From Acidimicrobiaceae bacterium (GTDB lineage: Bacteria; Actinomycetota; Acidimicrobiia; Acidimicrobiales; RAAP-2): a stretch of 64,000 nt of DNA. Below, one piece after another: positions 43,265-51,978 of the stretch. How positions within the stretch are numbered: position 1 is the first letter of the stretch; each line of letters starts with the position of its first letter. Both the position numbers and the translations under genes were made by a program. The notes under the pieces were generated by a model that worked only from the letters and a program-made list of their open reading frames with translations, was not told where the DNA came from and ran no database searches. The stretch spans positions 173 to 64,172 of the forward strand of contig PMFN01000027.1 of the NCBI GenBank assembly GCA_003155135.1, read 5' to 3'.

Positions 43265-43936
43265 ATGACGTCGTCCGCGCCTTCACGGCCCGCACCACCC
43301 GATGGCCGCCAGAAGCCTGCGTGGCGTGGCTGGATCCACCTGGTGGCCTTCGTCATCACCCTGGTCGTCGGGCCGTTCCTCATCGCCCGTGGCCCGACCA
43401 CCGCCGACAAGGTCGCGCTCAGCATCTACGTGGTGTCGATCGCCGCGCTCTTCGGCATCAGCGCCGCGTTCCACCGGATCAACTGGTCGCCGCCGGCTCG
43501 GCGGAGGATGCGCAGGGCCGACCACACCACGATCTTCTTCGCCATCGCCGGCTCCTACACGGCGATTGCCGTGCTCGCCCTTCACGGTTGGGCCCGCACC
43601 CTCATCCTGTGCCTCGTCTGGGGAGGCGCGATCTTCGGCGTGGCGGTGCGCCAGCTCTGGCTCGACGCCCCGAAGTGGGCCATCGCCATTCCCTATGTCG
43701 TTGTCGGTTGGTCGGCCCTGGTCGTGGTGCCCCAACTCCTGGCCGGCCTCGGTGGGCTCGGCTTCGCGCTGCTGGTGCTCGGTGGGCTCTTCTACACCGT
43801 CGGCGCCCTCACGTATGCCCGCAAGCGTCCCGATCCGTGGCCGGCGACGTTCGGCTACCACGAGATCTTCCACGCCTGCACGGTGCTCGGCGCCGCCACA
43901 CACTTCGTGGTCATCGCGTTCTTCGCACTGCCCTGA
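43265..43936 (+). CDS. Hemolysin III / TrhA-type membrane protein (PAQR family)
   Basis: 223 aa from ATG 43265 with seven hydrophobic helices. PAQR features: ISAAFHRINWSPPARRRMRRADHTTIF (Ser and His plus Asp), AGSYTAIAVL, and the C-terminal GYHEIFHACTVLGAATHF. Bacterial members are linked to membrane homeostasis and called hemolysin III; toxicity is not implied. An alternative in-frame GTG at 43253 adds four residues. Confidence 0.88.
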   Translation: MTSSAPSRPAPPDGRQKPAWRGWIHLVAFVITLVVGPFLIARGPTTADKVALSIYVVSIAALFGISAAFHRINWSPPARRRMRRADHTTIFFAIAGSYTAIAVLALHGWARTLILCLVWGGAIFGVAVRQLWLDAPKWAIAIPYVVVGWSALVVVPQLLAGLGGLGFALLVLGGLFYTVGALTYARKRPDPWPATFGYHEIFHACTVLGAATHFVVIAFFALP

Positions 43937-44036
43937 GCCCTTTCGTGCATCGCCGCTGCCCAGACACCCTCGGCGGGAGGACCCGGCGCCGTCGTGGCGA
44001 CGGACGCCTCGGCCACCGTCTCGTCGCCCCCTCGAT

Positions 44037-44240
44037 CCCGGCGAACGGCTACTGGTTGGTCGGCGGCGACGGCGGGGTCTTCGCCTTCGGGGCCACGTTC
44101 GAGGGATCGTGCCCGGACGTCGGCGAATGCTCGGGACCGACGGTGGCCGTCATCCCGACGCGGGCGGCGCGGGGTACTCGCTCATGACCGCCGCGGGCAA
44201 CATCGCGCTCAATGCGCCGATCATCGCCGCCGCGGGCTGA
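44037..44240 (+). pseudogene. Frameshifted relic of a GYWLV-repeat surface protein
   Basis: ANGYWLVGGDGGVFAFGATFEGSC ... CSGPTVAVIPT is read in one frame (to about 44160) and GGAGYSLMTAAGNIALNAPIIAAAG in another, ending at 44240. Together they match two units of the GYWLVxxDGGVFxFG-type repeat common in actinobacterial secreted proteins, split by a frameshift in the GC-rich run near 44160-44175. No start, signal peptide or further units are present. The rest of the 404-base gap 43937-44340 holds no gene. Confidence 0.5.
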
Positions 44241-44292
44241 CCCGGCCGGCCCGGCCCTTCGGCGTGGCCCCGCTGCGCCGTTGGTGCGCCCG

Positions 44293-44344
44293 TAAGGTGA
44301 TCGGCGTGGATCTCGACCTCGACCGCCCTCGTCGAACCCGTTGA
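44293..44344 (+). other. Leaderless 12-codon upstream ORF coupled to the APC permease
   Basis: TAAGGT (44293-44298), seven bases, GTG 44306, then V/M-DLDLDRPRRTR and TGA at 44342-44344. The stop overlaps the TTG start of the permease (TTGA at 44341). The peptide is rich in Asp, Leu and Arg. This layout permits translational coupling or attenuation of the permease; it rests on the leaderless rule seen across the window. Confidence 0.45.
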
Positions 44345-46233
44345 GCAGCCTCGAGACCATCCGGCGGTTCGCCTTCGGGCGGGCGCTGTCGAGCAGCGAG
44401 GCCTCCTCCGAGCAGATCACCCCGGTCGAGGGGCTCTCGGCCCTGTCGCTCGACGCGCTCACCTCGGTGGCCTATGGCCCCGAGGCCATCCTCGTGGTCC
44501 TTGCCACGGCCGGGGCCTCCTCCCTCCACCTGATCCTCCCCATCACCGCGGCCATCGTGGTGCTGCTCGTGATCCTCGTCATCTCCTACCGGCAGGTGAT
44601 CGACGCCTACCCCCACGGCGGGGGCGCGTACGCGGTGACACGCGACAACTTCGGTCCGCAGTGGTCCAAGCTCGCCGGAGCGGCCCTGATCGTCGACTAC
44701 ACGCTCACCGTCGCCGTCTCCATCGCGGCGGGCGTCGGCCAGCTGACCTCGACCTTCTCGGTGACCGCCCCTTACAGCGTCGCGATCTGCATCGGCATCC
44801 TGGCGGTGATCACCGCACTCAACCTGCGTGGGCTCGGCGAGGGGGCACGTGCATTCCTCTTGCCGACATTGGTGTTCATCGTGGGACTGCTGGCGATCAT
44901 CGCCGTCGGCCTGGTGCACCCGCTCGGGACCGGGACGCCACTCACCGGGACCTCGCTCGTTGCCACCCATACGGTCGAAGCCGTGAGTGTGCTGCTGGTC
45001 TTGAAGGCATTCTCCGCCGGCTGCAGTGCGTTGACCGGGGTCGAAGCCATCGCCAACGGGGTGCCCCTGTTCCGCGAACCGAGGGTCAAGCGGGCCAAGC
45101 GGACCGAGCTGCTCTTAGGCCTGATCCTGGCCACGATGCTGCTCGGCCTGGCGGTGCTGAGCAACAAATTCCACATCCAGCCACGCACCAACCAGACCGT
45201 GCTGAGCCAGATCATGGTCGATGCCGTCGGACGCCATTGGGCCTATTACATCGTCTCGCTCACCATCACCTTGGTGCTGGCCCTCGCAGCGAACACCTCC
45301 TTCGGGGGCTTGCCGGTGCTGACGAGCCTGCTGGCACGCGACAACTACCTGCCCCACCTGTTCGGGGTGCGCGACAGCCGGCTGGTCTTCGGCAATGGGG
45401 TCGTCGTGCTCGCCGTTTCCTCCGGTGCCCTGCTGGTGGCCGTGGGCGGGAACACCAACACCCTCATCCCGCTGTTCGCCATCGGGGTGTTCGTCGGGTT
45501 CACGCTCTCCCAGAGCGGCCTCGTCGTGCACTGGCACCGGGTGCGTCCGCCGGGCTGGCTGCGCCGGGCGGCGATCAACGCGGTCGGCGCCGTGTTCACG
45601 GCCACCGCCACGATCATCTTCTTGTTCTCCAAGTTCTTGGAGGGCGCGTGGGTGGTCGTTGTCGCCATCCCGCTGCTCATCTTCTTGTTCACGCGCATCG
45701 AGACCTACTACCGGCGTGCCGGACGCGAGCTCGGGACCGGAGAGATCCCGCCCCGCCCCCACCGCAGTCCGACGCTGGTGGTCGTCCCGGTGCAGACCGT
45801 CTCGCGCCTGACTGCGCACGCGCTGTCCGAGGCCATGTCGCTCGGGGGCGAGGTGCTCGCCGTCACCGTCGTCTTCGACGGCGAGCTCGGGGGCCTCCCG
45901 AGCTACGAGGTCGAGCGTGCATGGGAGAGGTGGGATCCCGGGGTGCGCTTGCACGTCCTGCACACCCAGTACTCGTCGGTGGTCGACCCGATCGTGGCGT
46001 TCGTCGATGAGCTGCGCCAAAGGGACGACCGTCAGGTGGTCGTGCTCATCCCCGTGGTCATCCCCGACCACCTCCGACACCGGCTCTTGCACAACCAGAT
46101 CGACCTTGCCCTTTCCTCGCACTTGCGCCAGTTCACCGATGTGGTGGTAGCGCGCGTCCCCATGGAGTTGCACCCCGACGAGGCGCCCGGGTCCGCGGAC
46201 GCGGCCCGGGTGGCTCGTGACAACCCTGGTTGA
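44341..46233 (+). CDS. APC-superfamily amino acid/cation permease with C-terminal cytosolic domain
   Basis: 630 aa. About 12 TM helices in residues 35-445; opening motif SLDALTSVAYGPEAILVVLATAG and HGGGAYAVTRDNFGP are typical of APC-type permeases. Residues 475-630 are soluble (LVVVPVQTVSRLTAHALSEAMSLGGEVLAVTVVFDGE), resembling a universal-stress-like regulatory domain. TTG 44341 is the only credible start and overlaps the upstream ORF's stop. Substrate unassigned (amino acid or K+). A CCCCGC/GCGGGG hairpin at 46255-46275 follows it. Confidence 0.82.
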   Translation: MSSLETIRRFAFGRALSSSEASSEQITPVEGLSALSLDALTSVAYGPEAILVVLATAGASSLHLILPITAAIVVLLVILVISYRQVIDAYPHGGGAYAVTRDNFGPQWSKLAGAALIVDYTLTVAVSIAAGVGQLTSTFSVTAPYSVAICIGILAVITALNLRGLGEGARAFLLPTLVFIVGLLAIIAVGLVHPLGTGTPLTGTSLVATHTVEAVSVLLVLKAFSAGCSALTGVEAIANGVPLFREPRVKRAKRTELLLGLILATMLLGLAVLSNKFHIQPRTNQTVLSQIMVDAVGRHWAYYIVSLTITLVLALAANTSFGGLPVLTSLLARDNYLPHLFGVRDSRLVFGNGVVVLAVSSGALLVAVGGNTNTLIPLFAIGVFVGFTLSQSGLVVHWHRVRPPGWLRRAAINAVGAVFTATATIIFLFSKFLEGAWVVVVAIPLLIFLFTRIETYYRRAGRELGTGEIPPRPHRSPTLVVVPVQTVSRLTAHALSEAMSLGGEVLAVTVVFDGELGGLPSYEVERAWERWDPGVRLHVLHTQYSSVVDPIVAFVDELRQRDDRQVVVLIPVVIPDHLRHRLLHNQIDLALSSHLRQFTDVVVARVPMELHPDEAPGSADAARVARDNPG

Positions 46234-46254
46234 GGCACCGTTGCCCTCCGCAGC

Positions 46255-46275
46255 CCCCGCTGCGCTGGCGCGGGG
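46255..46275 (+). terminator. Hairpin after the APC permease
   Basis: CCCCGC (46255-46260), 9-base loop, GCGGGG (46270-46275), located 22 bases after the stop. No U-tract. Confidence 0.35.
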
Positions 46276-46287
46276 TGGTCCCTTGGT

Positions 46288-46332
46288 TACATTGTCAGCG
46301 GAGCGGGCCGACGGCGCGCCGGAGGGGGAGTG
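46288..46332 (+). promoter_or_regulatory. Promoter and Shine-Dalgarno of the DUF427-TesB gene
   Basis: TACATT (46288-46293) gives a start near 46300 and a 33-base leader with GGAGGGGGAG immediately before ATG 46333. A leadered gene among leaderless ones. Confidence 0.4.
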
Positions 46333-47601
46333 ATGGCGGTCGTCGAATCGGCATGGGCGCAGCATCCCGGTTACCGGATCGACCTGGTCCCCTTTAAGGG
46401 CACGGCACGCATCTGGCACGGCGACCTCCTGCTCGCCGAGAGCGACGCTGCCATTCGGGTCCTCGAGACCGACCATGTCGAGCGCCTCTACCTCCCCGAG
46501 GCCGATGTGCGCCTCGGGCTGCTCGAACGCGTCGAGAGCCATACCGTCTGCCCGTTCAAAGGGGAGGCCGACTACTGGTCGCTTCCCGGCGACGCGCCCC
46601 TCGAGGATGTCGTGTGGACCTACGCCGAACCCTTTGGTGAGGTCGCGGGCCTGCGTGGCCTGCTCGGCGTGTACCACGAGAAGGTCCGCGTCGAGCTCGA
46701 AACCCGTTTCTCGGACGGCGTTGCCCTCAACCGCTTCCCCGTCTGGGGCGACCAGGACGACCTCGTGCGACTGCTCGACGCCCAAGAGCGCGGCCCGGGT
46801 CGTTTCGAGGCACCCGGGTACCACGAGCGCAGCCGCAACGTCGTCGAGGGCGGCCAGCTCCTCGGCCAGGCAATCGTGGCAGCCTCCAAGGCCGTCCCCT
46901 CACAGCGGGTGACGTCGGCGTCCATGACGTTCGCCAAGGTGGCGACGTTCGACGGTCCCATCGAGCTCAGCGTCGACGTGCTCCGCTCGGGACGGACGTT
47001 CTCGAGCGTCTCGGTCCGTGCCGAGCAGGACGGCGCCCTCGTCAGCCCCGGGCTCGTGCTCACGGCCGCCGACGCCCCCGACACCATCAACGGCGCGATC
47101 CCTATGCCCGAAGTGCCCGGGCCGTCGGGGTCCGAGCCCTTTGACATGGGGGTGAGCGGGCGCGACCTGCGGATCGTCGACGGCGCCTATGACCCGGATC
47201 CCGACCGGGTCGGGCCACCGGTCATCTACGCCTGGGTGCGTTTCCGGGACAGCCCCGACGAGGAGTGCCTGCGGCGAGCGCTCGTGGCCCAGGCGAGCAC
47301 CCACTGGACCGTCGCGGCGGCGATGGCGCCGCACCGGGGAGTCGGCCAGGCCGACGCCCACGTGACGCTGTCGACGGGGATCGTCTCGGCGGCCATCGCG
47401 TTCCATGACGACGCGCCGCTCGACGAGTGGTTCCTCTACGCCAACTCGGCCGTCTGGTCCGGACGTGGCCTCGCGCAGGGCGAAGGCAAGGTCTTCAGCC
47501 ATGACGGCACGCTCCTCGCGTCCTACATCGTCCAGGCGATGATCCGGGGGTTCTCGGCGCCGCCCGAGCAACTGGGCGCCGACCGAAGCATGGTCCTGTG
47601 A
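46333..47601 (+). CDS. DUF427-TesB fusion, acyl-CoA thioesterase-like protein
   Basis: 422 aa. Residues 1-130 are DUF427 (VPFKGTARIWHGDLLLAESDAAIRVLE, LYLPEADVRLGLLER, SHTVCPFKGEADYWSL); residues 150-422 are a TesB-type double-hotdog thioesterase (FEAPGYHERSRNVVEGGQLLGQAIVAASKAVPSQRVTSASMTF, ASTHWTVAAAMAPH, ANSAVWSGRGLAQGEGKVFSHDGTLLASYIVQ with the usual Asp/Thr/Gln set likely). Hydrolysis of acyl-CoA is the family role; DUF427's role is unknown. ATG 46333 has a strong ribosome binding site; an in-frame GTG abuts it at 46330. Confidence 0.78.
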   Translation: MAVVESAWAQHPGYRIDLVPFKGTARIWHGDLLLAESDAAIRVLETDHVERLYLPEADVRLGLLERVESHTVCPFKGEADYWSLPGDAPLEDVVWTYAEPFGEVAGLRGLLGVYHEKVRVELETRFSDGVALNRFPVWGDQDDLVRLLDAQERGPGRFEAPGYHERSRNVVEGGQLLGQAIVAASKAVPSQRVTSASMTFAKVATFDGPIELSVDVLRSGRTFSSVSVRAEQDGALVSPGLVLTAADAPDTINGAIPMPEVPGPSGSEPFDMGVSGRDLRIVDGAYDPDPDRVGPPVIYAWVRFRDSPDEECLRRALVAQASTHWTVAAAMAPHRGVGQADAHVTLSTGIVSAAIAFHDDAPLDEWFLYANSAVWSGRGLAQGEGKVFSHDGTLLASYIVQAMIRGFSAPPEQLGADRSMVL

Positions 47602-47794
47602 GGCGAGGGCCGGGAGTGCAGAGCGGAGTCACCTGGGAGTTCGCGCCCGACCCCGGACGCGGCGTGACGCGGGCAATGGGCGCAACGTCGACAGGGATGA
47701 GGTCCAATAAACTCGTCCATCGGCATCGCCGCCGTCGGGCCTTCGACCAGAGGGTGTCGCGTGTGGCCCCTTTGGGGATGCGCTAGCCCCGGAT
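47602..47794 (+). other. 193-base gap before the SpoIIE phosphatase
   Basis: No gene. TAAACT at 47708-47713 is a possible -10; the short palindrome CCCCTTTGGGG is at 47767-47777; TAGCCC at 47784-47789 is a weak leaderless -10 five bases before ATG 47795. Confidence 0.35.
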
Positions 47795-50029
47795 ATGGGA
47801 GTGGACGAGGTGGAGACACCTGAAACGGAGGGTCCACGAGGGCGCCCCGGCGGCGAGGGCGCCCTCGGTGTCGCCTTCACCCCCCGGCTGGTGGACAGCG
47901 TCGTCGATGCGCTGGTCATCACCGACGCCACGGGGTTGATCCTCTACGCCAACGAGGCACTGGGCCGGCTCCTCGGCTACGACGTCGCCAAACTGTTCGG
48001 TACGCCGTTCGAGCTGCTGGTGCGAGAGGAGCGAAGGGAGGAGTTCGAGGAGCGTCGCGAGCAGTTCTTCGACGCCGAGCACACCGCCGGGATCGGCCCC
48101 GAGCGGATCCGGGCGCGCTGTGCCGACGGATCCGAGAAGCCCGTCGACATCGCGTTCTCTCTCGTCGACCCCGGCGACGGCCCGAAGCTCCTCATCGCGA
48201 TCCTGTGGGACGTGAGCGACCGGCTCGACGCCGAGGCCTTCCGCCAGATCTCCCACGAGCTGCTCACCTTCTTGGCCGGGGCGACCGGCACGGTCAACGA
48301 CGTGGTCCCCGAGCTGCTGGCCATCCTGGCTGCGGCCATGGGATTCGAGCTCGCCACGGCGTGGCGTTGGGACGACGACGCACAGCTGCTCCGATGCGAG
48401 CATGTCTGGCAGTCGCCCGACGCCGCCAGCCTCGGCATGGCCGGCGAGTCGCTGGGCATGACGGTGGCCTCGGGGGAGGGGCTGCCCGGGCTGGTGGTGA
48501 GTGGGGGCGAAGCGCTGTGGGTGCGCGAGCTGGCCGGGGCGGCCAGCTTCAAGCGACAGCCGACCATGCGCCGCGACGGGTTGCGCAGCGGTTTCGTCTT
48601 CCCCATCCGCACGCGCGGGCGGCTCTTCGGCGTGGTCGAGTTGTTCACCCGCTCAGACCTTCAACCGGACCCGCCCCTCGCGGCTGCGGTCTCGGACCTC
48701 GGGTCGCGGCTCGGGGAGTTCATCGAGCGGCTGATGCTCGAAGAGCAGCGCAACCGGCTGCTCGCGGAAGTGGAGCAGGCGCGCCGGCGCCAGGACTTCT
48801 TGCTGCGGGCGAACCGGGCGCTCGTGAGCGCCGTCGACTATCCCGACACGGTGCGCCGGCTGGCGAGCATCGCAGTGCCCACGCTCGGCGACGTCTGCCT
48901 CATCGACGTCACGAGCATCGACGACTCGGGGCTGGTGCGCATGGCCGCCCAGCACGCCGATCCTGCCCGCCAACCCCTGGTGGACAAGCTGTTGGGCCAT
49001 CCGCCCGACCTCGGCAGCGAGCACCCGGCAGCCCGGGCGCTGCGCACCGGCGCCACCCAGTGGGGTCCGGCGATGCCCGAGGACTTCATGCGCTCGACCA
49101 CGAAGGACGACGAGCACTTCGAAGTGACCCAGGACCTCGGGTTCGAGAGCTACCTCTCCGTCCCACTCCACTCGGCTGATCGCGTCCTCGGCTCGCTCAC
49201 CGTGGTCTCCGCCGGTTCGGGACGCCAGCTCGGTGAGGCGGAGCGCTCGCTGGCCGAGGAGCTCGCCACCCAGGTCGCCTCAGTCGTCGACCGGGCCCGC
49301 AGCGCCGACGAGCAGCTCACCATCGCCCACACCCTCCAGCAGAGCCTCCTGCCCGAGCGGCTCGACACTGTCGAGGGGCTGGTTGCCGCGGCCCGCTACA
49401 TCCCCGCGAGCCGCCTCGCCGAGGTCGGAGGGGACTTCTACGACCTCGTGGCCCTGCGTGACGGCAAGGTGGCGCTCGTGATCGGTGACGTGGAGGGCCA
49501 CGACATGGTCGCGGCCACCTCCATGGGCCAGCTGCGAAGCGCCATCCGGGCCTACCTCCGCCTGACGGAGCGGCCCGGTGAGGTGCTCGAGATGCTCGAC
49601 GACTTCGCAGCGGGCCAAGGAGGGCGGCTGGCGACGGTGGCGCTCGCCGTGGTCGACCTCTCGACCGGGCAGCTCGTGGTGGCCTCGGCCGGTCACCCGC
49701 CGCCGCTGCTCGTGAGCGGCGACGGGGATGTCGGGGTCGTCGCGCTGCGGGCGGGCGCGATGATCGGCGTCGGGGGGATCCGGTGCGTGGAGTCGACCAG
49801 TGCGCTCGAGCCGGGCGAGACGATCTTCTTCTACACCGATGGCCTGGTCGAGGACCGCGAAGGTGGCGCCGACGCACGACTGGACCGACTCGTCGAGGTG
49901 CTTGGTGCCGCACGGGGGTCCGACCTCGGCCGGCTTTGCGACACCGTGCTCGAGCTGGTGCTCGACGAGGTGGCAGAGGATGACCTGGCCGTGCTGGCCG
50001 CGAGCCGCCCGCTCGCAGTCGATCGCTGA
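47795..50029 (+). CDS. PAS-GAF-GAF-SpoIIE protein phosphatase
   Basis: 744 aa soluble PP2C-type phosphatase of the RsbU/RsbP kind. PAS domain at about 28-150 (VDALVITDATGLILYANEALGRLLGYD), GAF 1 at 165-315, a short coiled segment, GAF 2 at 345-505, and the SpoIIE domain at 525-744 with metal residues in EVGGDFYDLVAL, GDVEGHDMVAATSMGQLR and TDGLVEDREGG ... DDLAVLA. It would dephosphorylate an anti-anti-sigma factor in a partner-switching module, but no such partner is in the window. No TM segments. The HxGxxxA-type glycine loop is VEGHDMVAA, a mild variant. Confidence 0.88.
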   Translation: MGVDEVETPETEGPRGRPGGEGALGVAFTPRLVDSVVDALVITDATGLILYANEALGRLLGYDVAKLFGTPFELLVREERREEFEERREQFFDAEHTAGIGPERIRARCADGSEKPVDIAFSLVDPGDGPKLLIAILWDVSDRLDAEAFRQISHELLTFLAGATGTVNDVVPELLAILAAAMGFELATAWRWDDDAQLLRCEHVWQSPDAASLGMAGESLGMTVASGEGLPGLVVSGGEALWVRELAGAASFKRQPTMRRDGLRSGFVFPIRTRGRLFGVVELFTRSDLQPDPPLAAAVSDLGSRLGEFIERLMLEEQRNRLLAEVEQARRRQDFLLRANRALVSAVDYPDTVRRLASIAVPTLGDVCLIDVTSIDDSGLVRMAAQHADPARQPLVDKLLGHPPDLGSEHPAARALRTGATQWGPAMPEDFMRSTTKDDEHFEVTQDLGFESYLSVPLHSADRVLGSLTVVSAGSGRQLGEAERSLAEELATQVASVVDRARSADEQLTIAHTLQQSLLPERLDTVEGLVAAARYIPASRLAEVGGDFYDLVALRDGKVALVIGDVEGHDMVAATSMGQLRSAIRAYLRLTERPGEVLEMLDDFAAGQGGRLATVALAVVDLSTGQLVVASAGHPPPLLVSGDGDVGVVALRAGAMIGVGGIRCVESTSALEPGETIFFYTDGLVEDREGGADARLDRLVEVLGAARGSDLGRLCDTVLELVLDEVAEDDLAVLAASRPLAVDR

Positions 50030-50048
50030 GGGGACCCGCCGATCCCGT

Positions 50049-51050
50049 TCAACCGCCGCGAGACGGGAGCAGGCGGCATCGCTCCTCGAGGGAGCCGTAG
50101 GCGTACTCGCCGTAGGCGCCGAGGTACATCGCCCTCGTCCTCTCGGCCCACCGGAGCCCCTCTGGATGGGCGACCCGGTGCACCACCTGGAGGATCCCTG
50201 CGTCGAAGATCTGGTACTCGCACCACGCCCCGGGGAAGTCCTTGAGCGCCCCGACGTCGACGAAGGGGACACCGGCGACCTCGACGACATGGTTGCGGTG
50301 GGTATGGCCGGCGGCATAGGTCACGAGCCGTCGCCGGCGCTCGAAGACGTGAAGGAGCGCGTCGGTCGGGTCGGGGAGCAGGCTGAAGACGTCATCGCTG
50401 CGCGGCTCGTAGCGGGCGTCCCAGATGGGATGGTGGCCGAGGACGATGACCGGGCGGTCCGCCCGCTGGCCCAACTCGTCGAGCTGCTCGAGCTGGTCCG
50501 CACGAAGCGTCCCGTTGGTGTGGCCGGGACGGCACGTGTCGAGGAGGACCACCAGCGCCCCGGGGACCTGGACGACCTGGACGGGCTCGCTTGCGTAGTC
50601 CTGGTTCCGGTAGCAGTCGTGGTTCCCACGGACGTGCGTGAGCCGGTCGCCGAAGGCAGTGCCGTAGCAATCGAGGAAGGCGGCGTACTCCTCCGGGCGC
50701 CCGTCAGCGGTGAGATCGCCCTTCACCACGACGGCGGCAGGGTTCCGGGCGGCGATCTCCTCGACGGCCAGACGACTCATCATGGACGGATAGGGCTCGA
50801 CGCCGGCGGGCACAGTGAAGATCGGCCCGGTGGCGGTCTCGCCGAGTCGCCCGCACTCGACCTCGCCGAAGTGGACGTCGTTCGTGGTGGCCACGCTGCA
50901 GAGGTACTCACCGGGCTTCGGGAGGGTGTGCACCTCGAGACCCTCGATGGTGTGCGTCGTGTCAGGGGCAAGTCCGGTGACGGAGAAGAGTTCGCCGTCC
51001 TCCAAGAGCTCAACCTCGTCGCACGACACGCTCACGAGTTCGACGCCCAC
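50049..51050 (-). CDS. Calcineurin-like metallophosphoesterase
   Basis: 333 aa from GTG 51050 on the minus strand. Metal motifs in order: NDVHFGE (D-x-H), VVKGDLT (GD), VRGNHDC (GNHD), LGHHPIW and AGHTHRNH. An N-terminal beta-rich segment of about 70 residues precedes the core. Substrate unknown; such enzymes include phosphodiesterases and nucleotidases. Start set by TACGCT on the minus strand (51059-51064) eight bases upstream; the frame is open 28 codons farther. It follows lexA on the same strand by 119 bases. Convergent with the SpoIIE gene. Confidence 0.82.
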   Translation of the reverse strand: MGVELVSVSCDEVELLEDGELFSVTGLAPDTTHTIEGLEVHTLPKPGEYLCSVATTNDVHFGEVECGRLGETATGPIFTVPAGVEPYPSMMSRLAVEEIAARNPAAVVVKGDLTADGRPEEYAAFLDCYGTAFGDRLTHVRGNHDCYRNQDYASEPVQVVQVPGALVVLLDTCRPGHTNGTLRADQLEQLDELGQRADRPVIVLGHHPIWDARYEPRSDDVFSLLPDPTDALLHVFERRRRLVTYAAGHTHRNHVVEVAGVPFVDVGALKDFPGAWCEYQIFDAGILQVVHRVAHPEGLRWAERTRAMYLGAYGEYAYGSLEERCRLLPSRGG

Positions 51051-51169
51051 GGCAGCGGAGCGTACCGCCCGGTCCCGAACCGATGTGCTGGCGTGGGCTC
51101 CGGGCGCGAACTGGGCCCGACGGCAGCGATGCACAAGCCTGTGGCACGAGGGCGCCGGGCAGGACCTGC

Positions 51170-51799
51170 TCAGAGTCGCCGGAGAACGGTGACGACCTTG
51201 CCATAGACGGTGACGTCGGCGGGATCGAACTCCATGGGTTCCATCGACGCGTTGGCGGGGGTGAGGATCACCTTCCCGCCACGTCGCCCGTAGCTCTTGA
51301 CGGTGGCTTCGTCGTCGGGGATGCCTGCGACCACGACGTCGCCGAGTTCGGCCTCGGGCTGCTGGCGGACCACGACGAAATCCCCGTCGAAGATGCCGAC
51401 GTCGATCATCGAGTCCCCTCGGACCCGCAACATGAAGGTGGACCCCGTCCCGGTGAACTGTTCGGGCAGGGGGAGGAGCTCTTCGACGTTCTCCTGCGCG
51501 AGGACGCCGGTACCGGCCGCGACGTCACCGACCAACGGGACGAAGCGCGTGGGGGCGGCGGCCATCGCGACCTGCGACGAAGGGTCGAAGCGAACCTGGA
51601 TGGCGCGGGGCTTGGTGGGGTCGCGCTGGAGGTAGCCCTCACGTTGGAGCACGGCCAAATGGGTGTGGACGGTCGCCGAGGAGTTGAGGCCGACGGCCTC
51701 GCCGATCTCGCGCACCGAGGGGGGATAGCCACGCTCGCGCAGGCACTCGGCGATGAATTCGAGAATCTCGCGCCGCTTGCTGCTCAGAACCTCTGCCAT
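51170..51799 (-). CDS. lexA: SOS repressor LexA
   Basis: Autocleaving repressor of the DNA-damage response. 209 aa. N-terminal winged helix (GYPPSVREIGEAVGLNSSATVHTHLAVLQREGYLQRDPTKPRAI); cleavage site A95-G96 (DVAAGTGVLA); catalytic S130 (GDSMID) and K168 (ATVKSYG). Start ATG 51799 with GGAGGGA upstream; the frame remains open 98 codons upstream across the operators, rejected. Upstream on the minus strand is a full promoter with two LexA boxes. RecA-dependent cleavage is inferred from the family. Confidence 0.97.
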   Translation of the reverse strand: MAEVLSSKRREILEFIAECLRERGYPPSVREIGEAVGLNSSATVHTHLAVLQREGYLQRDPTKPRAIQVRFDPSSQVAMAAAPTRFVPLVGDVAAGTGVLAQENVEELLPLPEQFTGTGSTFMLRVRGDSMIDVGIFDGDFVVVRQQPEAELGDVVVAGIPDDEATVKSYGRRGGKVILTPANASMEPMEFDPADVTVYGKVVTVLRRL

Positions 51800-51833
51800 C
51801 GTCGCTCCCTCCGCCGTCGGCGCCCGTGCAACA

Positions 51834-51893
51834 CGAACACCCGTTTGCACGACAGCGTAGATCGGACGCAGTGCAATGGCAAACATCTGTTCG
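51834..51893 (-). promoter_or_regulatory. lexA promoter with two LexA boxes
   Basis: Minus-strand -35 TTGCCA (51877-51882), 17 bases, -10 TACGCT (51854-51859). Box 1 CGAAC-ACCC-GTTTG at 51834-51847 falls at the start point; box 2 CAAAC-ATCT-GTTCG at 51880-51893 overlaps the -35. Each has one base off the CGAAC-N4-GTTCG pattern, as expected for a weaker autoregulatory site. Confidence 0.75.
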
Positions 51894-51978
51894 ACCGAGG
51901 CCAATCCTCCCTGCTCGACGCCGTGCGGGTCGGGTGTCACACCCTCGTAGGAGAGTGACCGCATGGCCCCCAACATTA

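Noticed and set aside
45115-46824. Minus-strand frame across the APC permease and DUF427-TesB
   Set aside because: Antisense; crosses two confident genes.
47767-47777. CCCCTTTGGGG palindrome as an operator
   Set aside because: Too short to support; could be chance in GC-rich DNA.
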